This document shows positions 31,249-40,674 of a stretch of 64,000 nt of DNA, piece after piece. Source of the DNA: JBGSPQ01 sp964346765 (GTDB lineage: Bacteria > Patescibacteriota > Gracilibacteria > UBA1369); assembly GCA_964346765.1 (NCBI GenBank), contig CAYFWB010000002.1, forward strand, positions 142,829 to 206,828, given 5' to 3'. The position numbers were made by a program, and so were the translations under genes. Each line of letters begins with the position of its first letter. The stretch's first letter is position 1. Below the pieces are notes generated by a model. The model had not been told where the DNA came from. It did no database searches and saw only the letters and a list, made by a program, of their open reading frames with translations.

Positions 31249-33870
31249 TTACCATTCATAACCGTAGAAAACGTCGTAAACATCACCCGCGAGTTCGATC
31301 ATGTTGGTCTCTTTAAGATCGTTTAAATTATTAGCTTTTACCACATCGTATGAAACTGAATATAGTGTTTCACCCATATATAAGAGTCTTTTAACGGTCT
31401 TTTCCCATGTTGTGTAGCCGTTTTGTTCAAGATCCTGTAAATCATCCCCGTTGTAGTGAGTTATTTTGCCCCTCAATGTAAATCCGTCTTCAAGATTAAC
31501 GTTATATACGTATGCGCCGTCAAATACCGGATCCGGATAATTATATTCGTAAGGAACACAGCTGTTTTCCCCGTCACAATCCGTAGTGCAGACAGTTATA
31601 CCGTTTTCGTAAGTGCAGGAACTTGGCACGCAGATCTGACGGCAATCTGAAGGGCAGTTTGAATATGTGTATTCACTACAGTTCGCTTCGTCCCGCAATT
31701 CGTAAACGGTTACAGGGAAAGCCAATAATTCTTTATCCTGATCAAATAATAGAGCTTTGTGATTATCCAGAAGTTTGCTGTACGTTCCCTTATCACCAAT
31801 TACTTCCGTAAACATTTCTTCGGGATTATTAACATCCGTGACATCGAACATGCCGATTTTCATGCCTTGTACCGCATCGTATAAAACAAAATTCTCGTCG
31901 CTTAAATCCGGATTCTCTTCAACCTCTTTGCCGAATCCCATTAAATGATTTTCATCATACGGGTGCAGGTAACTGCTGTATCCGGGAATTTTAAGCTCAC
32001 CTAGAATGTCGGGATCAGCGGGATCGGCAAGGTCTATTACAAATAACGGATCAACACGCTTGAAAGTCACCATATAAGCGCGATCACCAAGGAATCTGAC
32101 AGAATAGATTTTTTCACCGGGCGCTATATCTTCAATTTTTCCTTCGGGCATAAGGTTTTCGTCCAAAACGTATAGATTATTGGAGATTTCGCTACCCCTC
32201 GTGTATTCGTCGGTTGTGGTGGCCACACGGAAATAGCCGTTGTTTTCATCCATACTGAACTGATTCAGAATTTGACCGGGTACTTTGCCCTGCGCTTTGT
32301 ATTCTATTGTTCCGTTGCCGAGCGCGAATTTGTAAAGAGCCGAGTCGTATCCGCCATAAGGTCTGTAGTAACCGCCGCCCCAATCTGTGGCTGAAACGTA
32401 GAGGTTGGTTAGAGAGGCGTATACGTTTTGGGCGTCGCCGGCTATTATCTCTCTATCGACTTCTTTATCCATATCTTTAAGCGGAACCGCCGCGGTAATC
32501 AAGAAGTTGAAAGACTGCGGTTTTGGCAGGATTCTTATGTCCGAGCATCCGGCAACCGCTTGCTCTTTGCCACTTTCGGAATCGTACATCAGAGGGATTA
32601 TCTCCCTGTCTCCATAATAATGGTACGGGTAGTCAACCATAACCATGTATAAGGTATCTCCGATTCTGCGGGATGTCTGATAGTTGCCGTCAAATTCAAC
32701 GGATCTTTTTACCGTGGGCTTGCTTCTGTCAGTAATATCGACCACATAGGCCTTTGTTCTGCTCACGTAATAATATGAAGGGTAGAAAAAATTACTTTCA
32801 GTTTCCGGTTCATAAGATACGTCTTTGGAAGCTGTGCCTATTACGACCATAGTGTCTTCGTCCGTGTACATTTCGTTGGGAGTAAAATTTTCATCTTCTT
32901 CACCTAATGAGAAACTGATTATTTCTTCCATGTTTTCGGCCGGATAAGCGTCTATTATTCTGACTGATTCGCCTTTGATTAAATAGATATAACGGCCGTC
33001 ATTTTTGATCATATCGGCTTCGTCAACTCCCTCAACCTGAATATTGGTTGTTGAGTATTCGTCGGCTCCACCGCCACCTCTGCCTGCAGGTTCAGCCATT
33101 TTGGACGTTGTCTGCATATCGGAATCGGTTGCCGGTGCCTCCGTGGGCATCGCTTCACCTTCTTCCAGCAATACCACGTCATCGTCATAATACATGTCTT
33201 GGTAATTGTGGTAGTCGTAGCGTTCCTGCAACTGGGCGCATGACTCTACCTGCACAAATCCTTCACCGATGATTTCGTCATAAGTTCTGGAAGCCTTTTC
33301 GTTAACATCGGCGTCCAGTCTGTAAATCATTTCTGCCATTTCATCACGTGTAACGTTCTCATCGAAAAATTCGACCGATAAAGGGATATCGTTTTTCGCC
33401 TCCATAGCTGAAATATACTGTTTGTACCATCTTTCCGGGTCAAAACTGTCTTTACCCAGTTCGATTCCGTAAGCGTTGGTGATGATTTTAGCCGCTTCTG
33501 AAAAATTAATGTTGTCGGCGGGTTTGAAAGTTCCGTCGGGATAGCCGGCGATTATTCCCCTGTCTTTGGCGTCGCAAACGTAGGGAGCGAACCACTCTTC
33601 ATTTACGTCGGGGAAACAGTTTTTCTTTGTCATGTCGGTAATAATCGGTCCCATGACAATTTTGGTAAATTCGGCACGATTGATTTCGTTGCCGGGTTTG
33701 AAAGTTCCGTCGGGGTAACCTTCCAAAACGCTCTCCCCTTTAAGGTATTCAATGGCGTCAAAGTTGACATTGTCGGCATCCACGTCCGGGAATGGTGCAT
33801 CCGCGGCGTATCCAACCTGAAATAAGCCCATCAAAATTGCCAGGGTTAATATTAATGATATTTTTTTCAT
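31249..33870 (-). CDS. S-layer-homology protein with C-terminal beta-propeller domain
   Basis: An 873-residue exported surface protein. A signal peptide covers residues 1-22 (LILTLAILMGLFQVGYAADA). Two clear SLH repeats (EGYPDGTFKPGNEINRAEFT, IAGYPDGTFKPADNI) and a weaker third span about 24-190, and would bind cell-wall polymer. After an acidic linker, the large beta-propeller domain (PF09826-like) starts with STTNIQVEGVDEADMIKNDG near 275 and continues to the end, with a cysteine-rich insertion near 765 (CSEYTYSNCPSDCRQICVP). A terminator follows. The role of this propeller family is unknown; a structural surface role is likely. Confidence 0.92.
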   Translation of the reverse strand: MKKISLILTLAILMGLFQVGYAADAPFPDVDADNVNFDAIEYLKGESVLEGYPDGTFKPGNEINRAEFTKIVMGPIITDMTKKNCFPDVNEEWFAPYVCDAKDRGIIAGYPDGTFKPADNINFSEAAKIITNAYGIELGKDSFDPERWYKQYISAMEAKNDIPLSVEFFDENVTRDEMAEMIYRLDADVNEKASRTYDEIIGEGFVQVESCAQLQERYDYHNYQDMYYDDDVVLLEEGEAMPTEAPATDSDMQTTSKMAEPAGRGGGGADEYSTTNIQVEGVDEADMIKNDGRYIYLIKGESVRIIDAYPAENMEEIISFSLGEEDENFTPNEMYTDEDTMVVIGTASKDVSYEPETESNFFYPSYYYVSRTKAYVVDITDRSKPTVKRSVEFDGNYQTSRRIGDTLYMVMVDYPYHYYGDREIIPLMYDSESGKEQAVAGCSDIRILPKPQSFNFLITAAVPLKDMDKEVDREIIAGDAQNVYASLTNLYVSATDWGGGYYRPYGGYDSALYKFALGNGTIEYKAQGKVPGQILNQFSMDENNGYFRVATTTDEYTRGSEISNNLYVLDENLMPEGKIEDIAPGEKIYSVRFLGDRAYMVTFKRVDPLFVIDLADPADPDILGELKIPGYSSYLHPYDENHLMGFGKEVEENPDLSDENFVLYDAVQGMKIGMFDVTDVNNPEEMFTEVIGDKGTYSKLLDNHKALLFDQDKELLAFPVTVYELRDEANCSEYTYSNCPSDCRQICVPSSCTYENGITVCTTDCDGENSCVPYEYNYPDPVFDGAYVYNVNLEDGFTLRGKITHYNGDDLQDLEQNGYTTWEKTVKRLLYMGETLYSVSYDVVKANNLNDLKETNMIELAGDVYDVFYGYEW

Positions 33871-34001
33871 TCTTTGCTGTTATGAAATAAAATTGATACC
33901 TACGGATTATAACGCACCTTATATGCCTTATTACATGATCTAAGGATTTTTATCTTGCCAAAGTCAGGGGTTGCCGTTTGATTATTTATAAAAACTCATA
34001 A

Positions 34002-34030
34002 TTGATTTTTTGGATTCTTACTATTATGAT
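34002..34030 (+). promoter_or_regulatory. Promoter of the tRNA-Ser/tRNA-Cys unit
   Basis: TTGATT (34002-34007), 17-base spacer, TATGAT (34025-34030), start about 40 bases before the first tRNA. Confidence 0.55.
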
Positions 34031-34076
34031 CATTGGGCGCTACGATCTTTATCAAAAACATATTTGTTTTATTCGC

Positions 34077-34169
34077 GGAGAGGTACCCAAGTGGCTGAAG
34101 GGGCGGGATTGCTAATCCTGTAGGGTGACGTCAGTTGCCGCGAGGGTTCGAATCCCTCCCTCTCCGCCA
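34077..34169 (+). tRNA. tRNA-Ser (anticodon GCU)
   Basis: A class II tRNA of 93 bases with encoded CCA. Acceptor GGAGAGG pairs with CCTCTCC; the anticodon loop TTGCTAA gives GCU (reads AGC/AGU); a long variable arm GGGTGACGTCAGTTGCC is present; T-loop GTTCGAATC. Confidence 0.95.
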
Positions 34170-34176
34170 GGTGACT

Positions 34177-34252
34177 GGCGGCATAGCCAAGTGGCTAAGG
34201 CAGCGGTTTGCAAAACCGTTATTCCCCGGTTCGAATCCGGGTGCCGCCTCCA
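34177..34252 (+). tRNA. tRNA-Cys (anticodon GCA)
   Basis: Acceptor GGCGGCA pairs with TGCCGCC, discriminator T (U73, as expected for tRNA-Cys) and encoded CCA. Anticodon loop TTGCAAA gives GCA. It is 7 bases after tRNA-Ser(GCU) and probably co-transcribed. Confidence 0.95.
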
Positions 34253-34262
34253 GTTTTTGTTA

Positions 34263-36875
34263 TTACATGCGCTCGAAGGTGTCTATGCCAAGTACAGTAA
34301 GGCCGTTTTGGAGCACATGCGCGAACGCTTCGACCATTTTCAGGCGTGATTGTTGCAATTCGGGGGTTGCCGCGGTTAAAACATGTACTTCGTTATAAAA
34401 GCTGTTGAATGCGCGGGCCAGATCGAACAGATAGTTTGAAATAAGGTTCGGTTTGTATTCTTTAACCGCTTCATGTATTACGTCGGGGAAGCGCGGGAGC
34501 ATGTGTAAAACTCGCTGTTCGCTTTGGTGTGAATATGGTTTTTCCGCATTTTCGCCCTGGGCTTGTGACTGATGTGTTTTATTTTCAACAACATCTTTGG
34601 TAAGACTGAACAGATCCGTTTGTCTTTCGTTGGCATTTGATTCGGGACTAATAACGTCCTCCTCTTTAGATTTTCTTAGTATACTTTTTGCTCTGGCATA
34701 AGAGTACTCTAAATAAGGGCCGCTATTGCCTTCCAATGAGAGCATTTTATCCCAGTCAAAGGTTATGTTTGTTTCGGGATTCTGCGAAATAATGTTGTAT
34801 TTTATTGCGCTGACAGCCATTTTTTCGGCTATGTGATTCTTTTCTTCATCGGAAAGTTCTCTGCTTTTTTCGGCGATTATCTTCTTTGTTCTGTTTAATG
34901 CTTCTTTTAATACTTCATCAAGTAGTATTACGTCTCCTTTTCTTGTACTCATTTTGCCTTCAGGCAGCTGCATTCTCCCGAAAATTACATGCTTGAGCTC
35001 GGCGTCGCCCCAATTGAATTTTTTAGCCGTTGCAAAAAGCTGTTCCAAATGCAGTTTTTGCGCCACGTCAACCACGTAAATGATTTTATCACCCTTTAAT
35101 CTTTGAATTCTGTCTTTAAGACTTGCCAAATCACGGCTGGCATAAAGAGTTGTGCCATCCGTTTTTTGTAGCATCGAGGGGGGGTAAACGTCGTTTTCAA
35201 ATTTAACTATTAAAGCTCCTTTTTCGCCTTCTTCAATAATCCCCTCTTCCAACCCCTCCTTAATGATTTCTTTAGCATCTTCCAGATACATTCTTTCCCC
35301 CAGATACTCATCAAAACTTACACCGAGCTTTTGATAAATTCGTTCCAGCTCTTTAATACTGATGTCTCTGAACCATTCCCAAATATTACCGTTTTCATTC
35401 TCTCCTTCCTCAAGTTTTTTGAATTCTTCACGCCCTTTATCCACCAATTCAGGGTTCTTTTCTTCTTCTTCGTGAAATTTTACATAAAGTTTAAGGAGTT
35501 CATTTAAGGGGTCTTTTTTTACTTCTTCCTCGCTTCCCCACCTTTTATAAGCGTAAATCAACTTACCAAACTGAGTACCCCAATCGCCCGGCCAATTAAG
35601 AGTAACAGTTTCATATCCGGCGAATTTAAACATGTTGGCCAGAGTTTGACCGATTATTGTTGAAAGCAGATGATGCACACCGAGAGGTTTAGCTATATTG
35701 GGTGACGAATACTCAACCAAAGCTCTTGTGTTATGTCCGACCCCAAGCCTGCCGAATTTTGTCTTTAAGCCGGTTATTGAATCCAAGGTTTGCTCCAGGA
35801 ACTTTTGAGACAGCTGAAAATTAATAAATCCGGGGCCGGCAATTTTAATTTTTTCCACATAATCGGGTTTTTCAATTTTTTGGATTAAAGTTTGCGCTAT
35901 TTCGTGCGGTGCTTTCTGCATTTTTTTTGACAGTTTTAAAGCTATGGATGATGAATAATCACCATGAGAAGAATCGGATGGTGTCTCCACATCCAAATCT
36001 AAATCAGGGGCTGTGTTTTCGGACTGTTCATTTAATAACTTAATTAATGCCTGTTCAAGGATACGTTTAATCTGATCTTTAGTCGTAGCCGGTTCATTTG
36101 ATACTTTCTGAGTGGTCTCTTCTTTTAAGAAAGGGGGTTCTTCCGTTTCCCGGTCAGATTGTTCAATTGTATCAGTATGAGACTGATCATGATTAACAGC
36201 TTCCCGTTCATTTAGGGAATTTTGCTCTTGCCCTTGTTCCTGTTCTTTCATTTCTTTTTCCAGCTCCGATTCATAATCAAGGTCAACTTCGGTATTATCG
36301 GCATCAAGGATATAAATATTGGCATCGCTTCCGCCGCAGTATTTCCCTATAAGATTAATAAATTCATCAGGCAACTCTGCAAAATCCTCTTTAGTTTGGC
36401 TTCCCAAATTAATAAACCAGATGACTGTGTGTTTGGTTTCAGGTAAAAGATCAATATCTTTGAACATTTTTCCCTGTTTTGTTTCAACAAAATTAATCTG
36501 AATGTCTTTACCAATTGTGTCGAGGTCATATGCAAAGACCGGTACCATATATTTCAATCCAAGATAGTGAATCAACGCGTATAAATTGTTGGGGCTGTTG
36601 ATTTCTCTTGCTCTGCCTATTTTTTTTATTTTGCTTTCCAAAAGCCCTGCTTCCGGCAAAACCATATTCCCCTCTCTGGCCGTGTTAAATAAGGCCTGAA
36701 TCTGCTTATTCCTGTTGTCGTTTTTTAATTCGTTTTTTCTCTGCGCGCAAACACCTCTTAACAGCTGATCCACGGCTGTATATTTTCTCCGGTTTTTGAG
36801 ATTCTTTAAAACCAGGGCTCCCACTTGAATTCCCGGTATTTTTTCCAGTACCTGCTTATTTAGATGGATTTTCAT
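34263..36875 (-). CDS. argS: Arginyl-tRNA synthetase with N-terminal B3/4-type editing domain
   Basis: At 870 residues this is about 300 longer than usual ArgRS. Residues 1-205 resemble the solo B3/4 tRNA-editing domain of PheRS-beta/COG3382: the start IPGIQVGALVLKNLKN, the central SPNNLYALIHYLGLKYMVPV followed by FAYDLDTI, then a beta-rich part. An acidic/Gln-rich linker follows (about 207-265). The ArgRS proper begins near 270 with the N-terminal additional domain, the HIGH-like PLGVHHLLSTIIG (about 396-408), LNWPGDWGTQFGKL, the KMSKS-like KMSTRKGD (about 638-645), and the C-terminal DALR anticodon domain starting after the SYARAKSILRK segment. The synthetase is complete. The editing function of the fused domain is inferred from fold resemblance. 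A strong promoter precedes it. Confidence 0.92.
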   Translation of the reverse strand: MKIHLNKQVLEKIPGIQVGALVLKNLKNRRKYTAVDQLLRGVCAQRKNELKNDNRNKQIQALFNTAREGNMVLPEAGLLESKIKKIGRAREINSPNNLYALIHYLGLKYMVPVFAYDLDTIGKDIQINFVETKQGKMFKDIDLLPETKHTVIWFINLGSQTKEDFAELPDEFINLIGKYCGGSDANIYILDADNTEVDLDYESELEKEMKEQEQGQEQNSLNEREAVNHDQSHTDTIEQSDRETEEPPFLKEETTQKVSNEPATTKDQIKRILEQALIKLLNEQSENTAPDLDLDVETPSDSSHGDYSSSIALKLSKKMQKAPHEIAQTLIQKIEKPDYVEKIKIAGPGFINFQLSQKFLEQTLDSITGLKTKFGRLGVGHNTRALVEYSSPNIAKPLGVHHLLSTIIGQTLANMFKFAGYETVTLNWPGDWGTQFGKLIYAYKRWGSEEEVKKDPLNELLKLYVKFHEEEEKNPELVDKGREEFKKLEEGENENGNIWEWFRDISIKELERIYQKLGVSFDEYLGERMYLEDAKEIIKEGLEEGIIEEGEKGALIVKFENDVYPPSMLQKTDGTTLYASRDLASLKDRIQRLKGDKIIYVVDVAQKLHLEQLFATAKKFNWGDAELKHVIFGRMQLPEGKMSTRKGDVILLDEVLKEALNRTKKIIAEKSRELSDEEKNHIAEKMAVSAIKYNIISQNPETNITFDWDKMLSLEGNSGPYLEYSYARAKSILRKSKEEDVISPESNANERQTDLFSLTKDVVENKTHQSQAQGENAEKPYSHQSEQRVLHMLPRFPDVIHEAVKEYKPNLISNYLFDLARAFNSFYNEVHVLTAATPELQQSRLKMVEAFAHVLQNGLTVLGIDTFERM

Positions 36876-36897
36876 TTTTACGATTCAAAACAGAAGT

Positions 36898-36926
36898 AGT
36901 ATAGGTTAGAGCTATTAAAGTGGCAA
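36898..36926 (-). promoter_or_regulatory. Promoter of argS
   Basis: Minus strand TTGCCA (36926-36921), 17-base spacer, TATACT (36903-36898), start near 36891, 16 bases before the ATG. Confidence 0.65.
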
Positions 36927-37024
36927 CCCGCTGAAGCATAATATTTATAATTTATATTTAACTTTTGTCAATACCATTTGGCAGAGTTTTTCTCGCTAAG
37001 ATTTAAAAAAGGCTTTTTTTTTGA

Positions 37025-37030
37025 TATAAT
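37025..37030 (+). promoter_or_regulatory. -10 element for the LPXTG protein gene
   Basis: TATAAT (37025-37030), 36 bases before the ATG. The -35 region (TTTAAA at 37002-37007) is poor, suggesting help from an activator or a weak promoter. Confidence 0.4.
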
Positions 37031-37066
37031 TATTAGATTTAAAAATAAACACTAAACATAAAAATC

Positions 37067-38620
37067 ATGAAAACAAAAGTAAATAAAAAATTTGTACTGA
37101 TTAGTATCGGGATGGCGCTAATGATGATGTTTGCGCCGGCGGCTTCGGCCCAGGCCGATACCGAACCCCCCTCTGACGTTGAAAACCTAAAAGCCGTGGC
37201 CGGTGATTCGATGATTAATTTAACCTGGAATGTTGCTACTGATAATGATGTGGTAGAGGGTTATAAAGTATATTTTGGCACAGAGCCGGTTGTGGAACCG
37301 GGACAAGAGTATGAAACATCCGTAGATACCGGAAACAAGATCAGTTACGACCTTGAAGGACTGGAAAATGGCACAACTTATTATATGGCTGTAACCGCTT
37401 ATGATCCTGCCGGTAATGAAAGTGAAAATTACAGCGTTGAAGTAAGCGCCACACCCGCTCACGGGGCGGCCGACAGCGAAGCTCCAACAGTTGTACAGGC
37501 TGAAGCTTTGGATAAATACACAGTATTGGTGACTTTTTCAGAACCGGTAAGCGTGCCGGAAACTGATCCTCAAAGCGCTTTTACAATTGTTGATGATGCC
37601 ACAGGCATGACACTTGATGTGCTTGCCGCAGCTTTAAATCTTGAAGACACAAGTGAGAAGAGTGTACTTTTAACAACAGCCGAACAACAGGCCGGAGCCA
37701 ACTATGTTTTAACCGCCGGTATTCAGGTTGAAGATAAATCAGGAAATCCAATTCAAAGCGGAACATCTGATACGGGTGTATTTATAGGTACAGATCTGGA
37801 ACCGAAAGAATTTGAACCGCAAGGCGACTTGGTTGCGGAAGGTGAAGATACTGTCGGTCCGCAATTAATAGATGTTCAGGTATCAGATAATACACACGTA
37901 CAGATTGCTTTTTCAGAAGTTGTAAACCTTGGCCCGGCTCCGGAACTGAGTTTTATAATTACCGAAGAAGAAAATATTCAAAACACTCTTGATGTTTATG
38001 AAGCGGTTTTGAGTCCGAAAGGTGATATTGTCACATTGACGACCGCGCCTCAACAACCTAAAAACTATAATTTGATTGTTATGGAGGATGTTACGGATGA
38101 AGCGGGTAATATGATTGATGTTGCCAATAACGCCACAGTCTTTTTTGGAGGTTCAGCACCAGAAGAAGTGGTGGAAGAAACACCGGAAGCGGAAAATCCG
38201 GAAGACATGCCGGAAGAAACACCGGAAGATCTGATTTCCGATGTTACACCTCCTGAAGACGCGTCCGACCTTAAAGCAAAACTTCTTGAAAACATGACCG
38301 GTATGTTGACCTGGACTCCAAGCGCCAATACCGCCGGTGACCTGGCCAACTATGTTTTATATAAAAGTACCGACGGAACCGATTATGGAGACAGCGTTAT
38401 GCTGGATCCAACCGCCGAAAGTCATGACCTTAAAGGTTTGGTTTCCGACATGACTTACTTTTTTAAACTGACCGCCAAAGACACTGCCGGAAATGAAAGT
38501 GACGGCATAAAAACCGCTTTTACTTTGGAACTTCCCCAGACAGGTCCCGAACTTGCGCTACTGCTATTGGGTTCAGCGGGGCTTGGCGGACTTATGAACA
38601 GAAAGAAAAAAAGAAAATAA
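37067..38620 (+). CDS. Cell-wall-anchored surface protein with fibronectin III and Ig-like domains, LPXTG motif
   Basis: A 517-residue exported protein. The signal peptide ends near ASAQA (residue 28). A fibronectin type III domain covers about 34-125 (PPSDVENLKAV, GLENGTTYYMAVTAYDPAGN); two SbsA-type bacterial Ig-like domains follow (about 135-240 and 265-365, each with the VTFSEPV/IAFSEVV signature); then an acidic Glu/Pro linker, a second FnIII domain (about 400-485) and a C-terminal sorting signal: LPQTG (489-493), a hydrophobic segment and a KKKRK tail. This is the layout of a sortase substrate. No sortase lies in the window. Confidence 0.88.
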   Translation: MKTKVNKKFVLISIGMALMMMFAPAASAQADTEPPSDVENLKAVAGDSMINLTWNVATDNDVVEGYKVYFGTEPVVEPGQEYETSVDTGNKISYDLEGLENGTTYYMAVTAYDPAGNESENYSVEVSATPAHGAADSEAPTVVQAEALDKYTVLVTFSEPVSVPETDPQSAFTIVDDATGMTLDVLAAALNLEDTSEKSVLLTTAEQQAGANYVLTAGIQVEDKSGNPIQSGTSDTGVFIGTDLEPKEFEPQGDLVAEGEDTVGPQLIDVQVSDNTHVQIAFSEVVNLGPAPELSFIITEEENIQNTLDVYEAVLSPKGDIVTLTTAPQQPKNYNLIVMEDVTDEAGNMIDVANNATVFFGGSAPEEVVEETPEAENPEDMPEETPEDLISDVTPPEDASDLKAKLLENMTGMLTWTPSANTAGDLANYVLYKSTDGTDYGDSVMLDPTAESHDLKGLVSDMTYFFKLTAKDTAGNESDGIKTAFTLELPQTGPELALLLLGSAGLGGLMNRKKKRK

Positions 38621-38646
38621 ACAAAGACCAAAATAACACCGGGGAA

Positions 38647-38675
38647 TCCCCCCCACGCAATACGCGGGGGTTTTC
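38647..38675. terminator. Shared terminator between convergent genes
   Basis: A GC-rich hairpin (CCCCC-A-CGC against GCG-GGGG) followed on the plus strand by TTTTCCTTTT. It lies between the LPXTG gene and rpoD, whose stops face each other. Confidence 0.65.
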
Positions 38676-38678
38676 CTT

Positions 38679-39785
38679 TTACTCAAGGTCTTCCGTAATT
38701 AACTGTTTGCGAATGGCTTTTCTTAATTTTTCCAAAGCCTGTTCCTGAAGCTGTCTGATTCGCTCTCTGGTAAGTTTGAATTCCACACCGATTTCTCTTA
38801 AAGTCAGGCCGTCTTCACGTCCTCGATCCGCGTCCAAACCAAATCTTAGTTTGATCACCTCTCTTTCGCGGGGGGTTAAATTGTTCAGTAAAAGATTATT
38901 GATTCCTTCCCTGGTACTTTCTTCAATTACTACTTGGTCGGTGGTGGCATCATCGGGATCATGCATAAGGCTTAAAAAACTGCCGCCATCTTCGTCTTTA
39001 ATGGGGGCGTCTAATGAAAAGGCTTTATTGCCATGGTTTTCTATTATCAGAAGCGCCTTTTTCTCGGGCACGTTAAAATGGCTCATTACCTCTTTCAGAT
39101 CGGGATATCTGCCGTGTTTGTTTTGAAACTTGATGGCGAATCTGTTTAGTTGATTTACGGTGTCATGCATGTGGATTGGCATTCGCACATCTCTGCCTTT
39201 GTCAGCGATGGCGCGCGCCATAGTCTGTCTAATCCACCACATCGCGTATGTTGAAAATCTGTAACCTTTATCCACGTCAAATTTATAGGCGGCTCTGGCC
39301 ATGCCCAGGTTTCCTTCCTGGATCAGATCCATCATCTGCATACCGCGCCCAAGGTTTCGTCTGGCCACGGAAACGACCAACCTTAAATTGTGCGCCATCA
39401 ATTGATTAATATATGGTGCCAATCTGTTTTCAAGAATTCTGATTTTCTTTTTGATTTTTTTAGCCTGTTTGGAGCTTAACGATTCACTTTTCAGCCTTTC
39501 TCTAAGAGGTTCTATTTGATTTCTGTAATGACTGATTTTGACTCCCAAAGTAATCTCTTCCTGCTTGCTCAAAAGAGGATATTGGCATGCATCCCTTAAG
39601 TAAATTGCAAATAAGTCATCACGCAGATCTTGTTCATTGATCTGGTCAAGATCAGGGTCGGGATCCTGGTCCGGGTGTGTGTCAGATAAACGCACGTCCG
39701 ATGATATTTCTCTAACTTCGGATATGTCCAATTCAAAATCATCTTCTAATTCGTCAATTGTTTCAGCATCTTCGCGAAGTGCCAT
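38679..39785 (-). CDS. rpoD: Primary RNA polymerase sigma factor (sigma70/RpoD)
   Basis: A 368-residue group-1-like sigma factor. An acidic N-terminus (1-50, no full region 1.1) precedes region 1.2 (LRDACQYPLLSKQEEI), region 2 (MDLIQEGNLGMARAAYKFD, YRFSTYAMWWIRQTMARA), region 3 (VRMPIHMHDTVNQL) and region 4 (LTPREREVIKLRFG and the HTH LTLREIGVEFKLTRERIRQ). This matches the TTGACA/TATAAT promoters found across the window. It has a near-consensus promoter with a leader of about 17 bases. RpoD identity is secure; the lack of region 1.1 is common in small genomes. Confidence 0.95.
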   Translation of the reverse strand: MALREDAETIDELEDDFELDISEVREISSDVRLSDTHPDQDPDPDLDQINEQDLRDDLFAIYLRDACQYPLLSKQEEITLGVKISHYRNQIEPLRERLKSESLSSKQAKKIKKKIRILENRLAPYINQLMAHNLRLVVSVARRNLGRGMQMMDLIQEGNLGMARAAYKFDVDKGYRFSTYAMWWIRQTMARAIADKGRDVRMPIHMHDTVNQLNRFAIKFQNKHGRYPDLKEVMSHFNVPEKKALLIIENHGNKAFSLDAPIKDEDGGSFLSLMHDPDDATTDQVVIEESTREGINNLLLNNLTPREREVIKLRFGLDADRGREDGLTLREIGVEFKLTRERIRQLQEQALEKLRKAIRKQLITEDLE

Positions 39786-39807
39786 AGATATTGATTAAGA
39801 GGCGGTA

Positions 39808-39836
39808 TTTATAGCGATATTAACATAAATTGTCAA
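39808..39836 (-). promoter_or_regulatory. Promoter of rpoD
   Basis: Minus strand TTGACA (39836-39831), 17-base spacer, TATAAA (39813-39808), start near 39802. Confidence 0.75.
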
Positions 39837-39849
39837 TTATTTCATGCTG

Positions 39850-40590
39850 TTTCATCTATATTAAAGGCGGTTCAAACTCTTCTGTTTGTTTTATGACCGT
39901 ATTGGATTCTATTGTTGATGGATCTTCGGTTGATCCTTCATCCCATTTTCTAAGATTTAGTTCCACTTCTTCACGCGGAGTGCAGAAATTATGGCGTGAA
40001 GCGTTGATTATTTCTTTTGAGTAGTCGTATTTGGGAAAAATCATGTCGGCGGTGCGCGCGGAAACTGATCACGGAAGTAAATAGTTCTAGCAGTTTTGAT
40101 TTTCCTGCTCCACTCTTATCCACAACGTAAAGGTGACGGCGACGGTCGGTTCTTTTGATCCCAAAAGTTATATAAGTATTGTGATAATTGGTTACTCCAA
40201 ACATTGAAACGTCTTTCCCCGTAGTGGGGATATCTTTTGGTGGTTTATGTTTTTTGGCTAGAACATGCATAATGTGGGGTGACATGGTCAGCGTTGGGAA
40301 AAAGAAATAATGCTTTTTTTTTGGGGTTTTCGTGTGTTCCCTGAGAACTCTTGATTTGTAAATGGGGTATGAGAATCTGTATGAATTGGCCTTTGATCTT
40401 GTTTATCCCTGTCGGTTTTTGTCTTTTTTGGGGCGTACAATCCGTAAATCCGGTGATCGGCAAATACGATATCATCGGGAATCATCATAAAAACGTCCCT
40501 GATTGTTTTGGGAACAGGTATTGCTTCTACACGTTTTACCTGTTTGATTTCGCAGATCGTAAATATTATTGCCAGGGCATGTCTTTACTA
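39850..40590 (-). pseudogene. Decayed type IV secretion/conjugation ATPase (VirB4/HerA-like)
   Basis: The minus strand holds pieces of one protein in different frames. From about 40585 a startless frame reads VEAIPVPKTIRDVF and IPDDIVFADHRIYGLYAPKK; near 40290 FPNADHVTPH shifts frame into HVLAKKHKPPKDIP, then FGIKRTDRRRHLYVVDKSGAGKSKLLEL, cut here as RTDRRRHLYVV and Walker A DKSGAGKS. This order matches the TPxxxxLxAKKxxPPxxLP...DRRRHxYxxGKTGTGKS region of CPR-type DUF87/VirB4 ATPases. After the Walker A region most of the ATPase core is missing and a C-terminal piece (FPKYDYSKEIINASR) continues in another frame to 39856. Frameshifts, internal deletion and no start codon show it is dead. The family call is from memory of motifs. 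Confidence 0.65.
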
Positions 40591-40674
40591 TATTTTTATA
40601 CTTTTGTCTAGCGTATATTTGATTTTTTATAGATGTTTTATAAATATTTAATCTCTGACGTGCAGACTGTTTCT

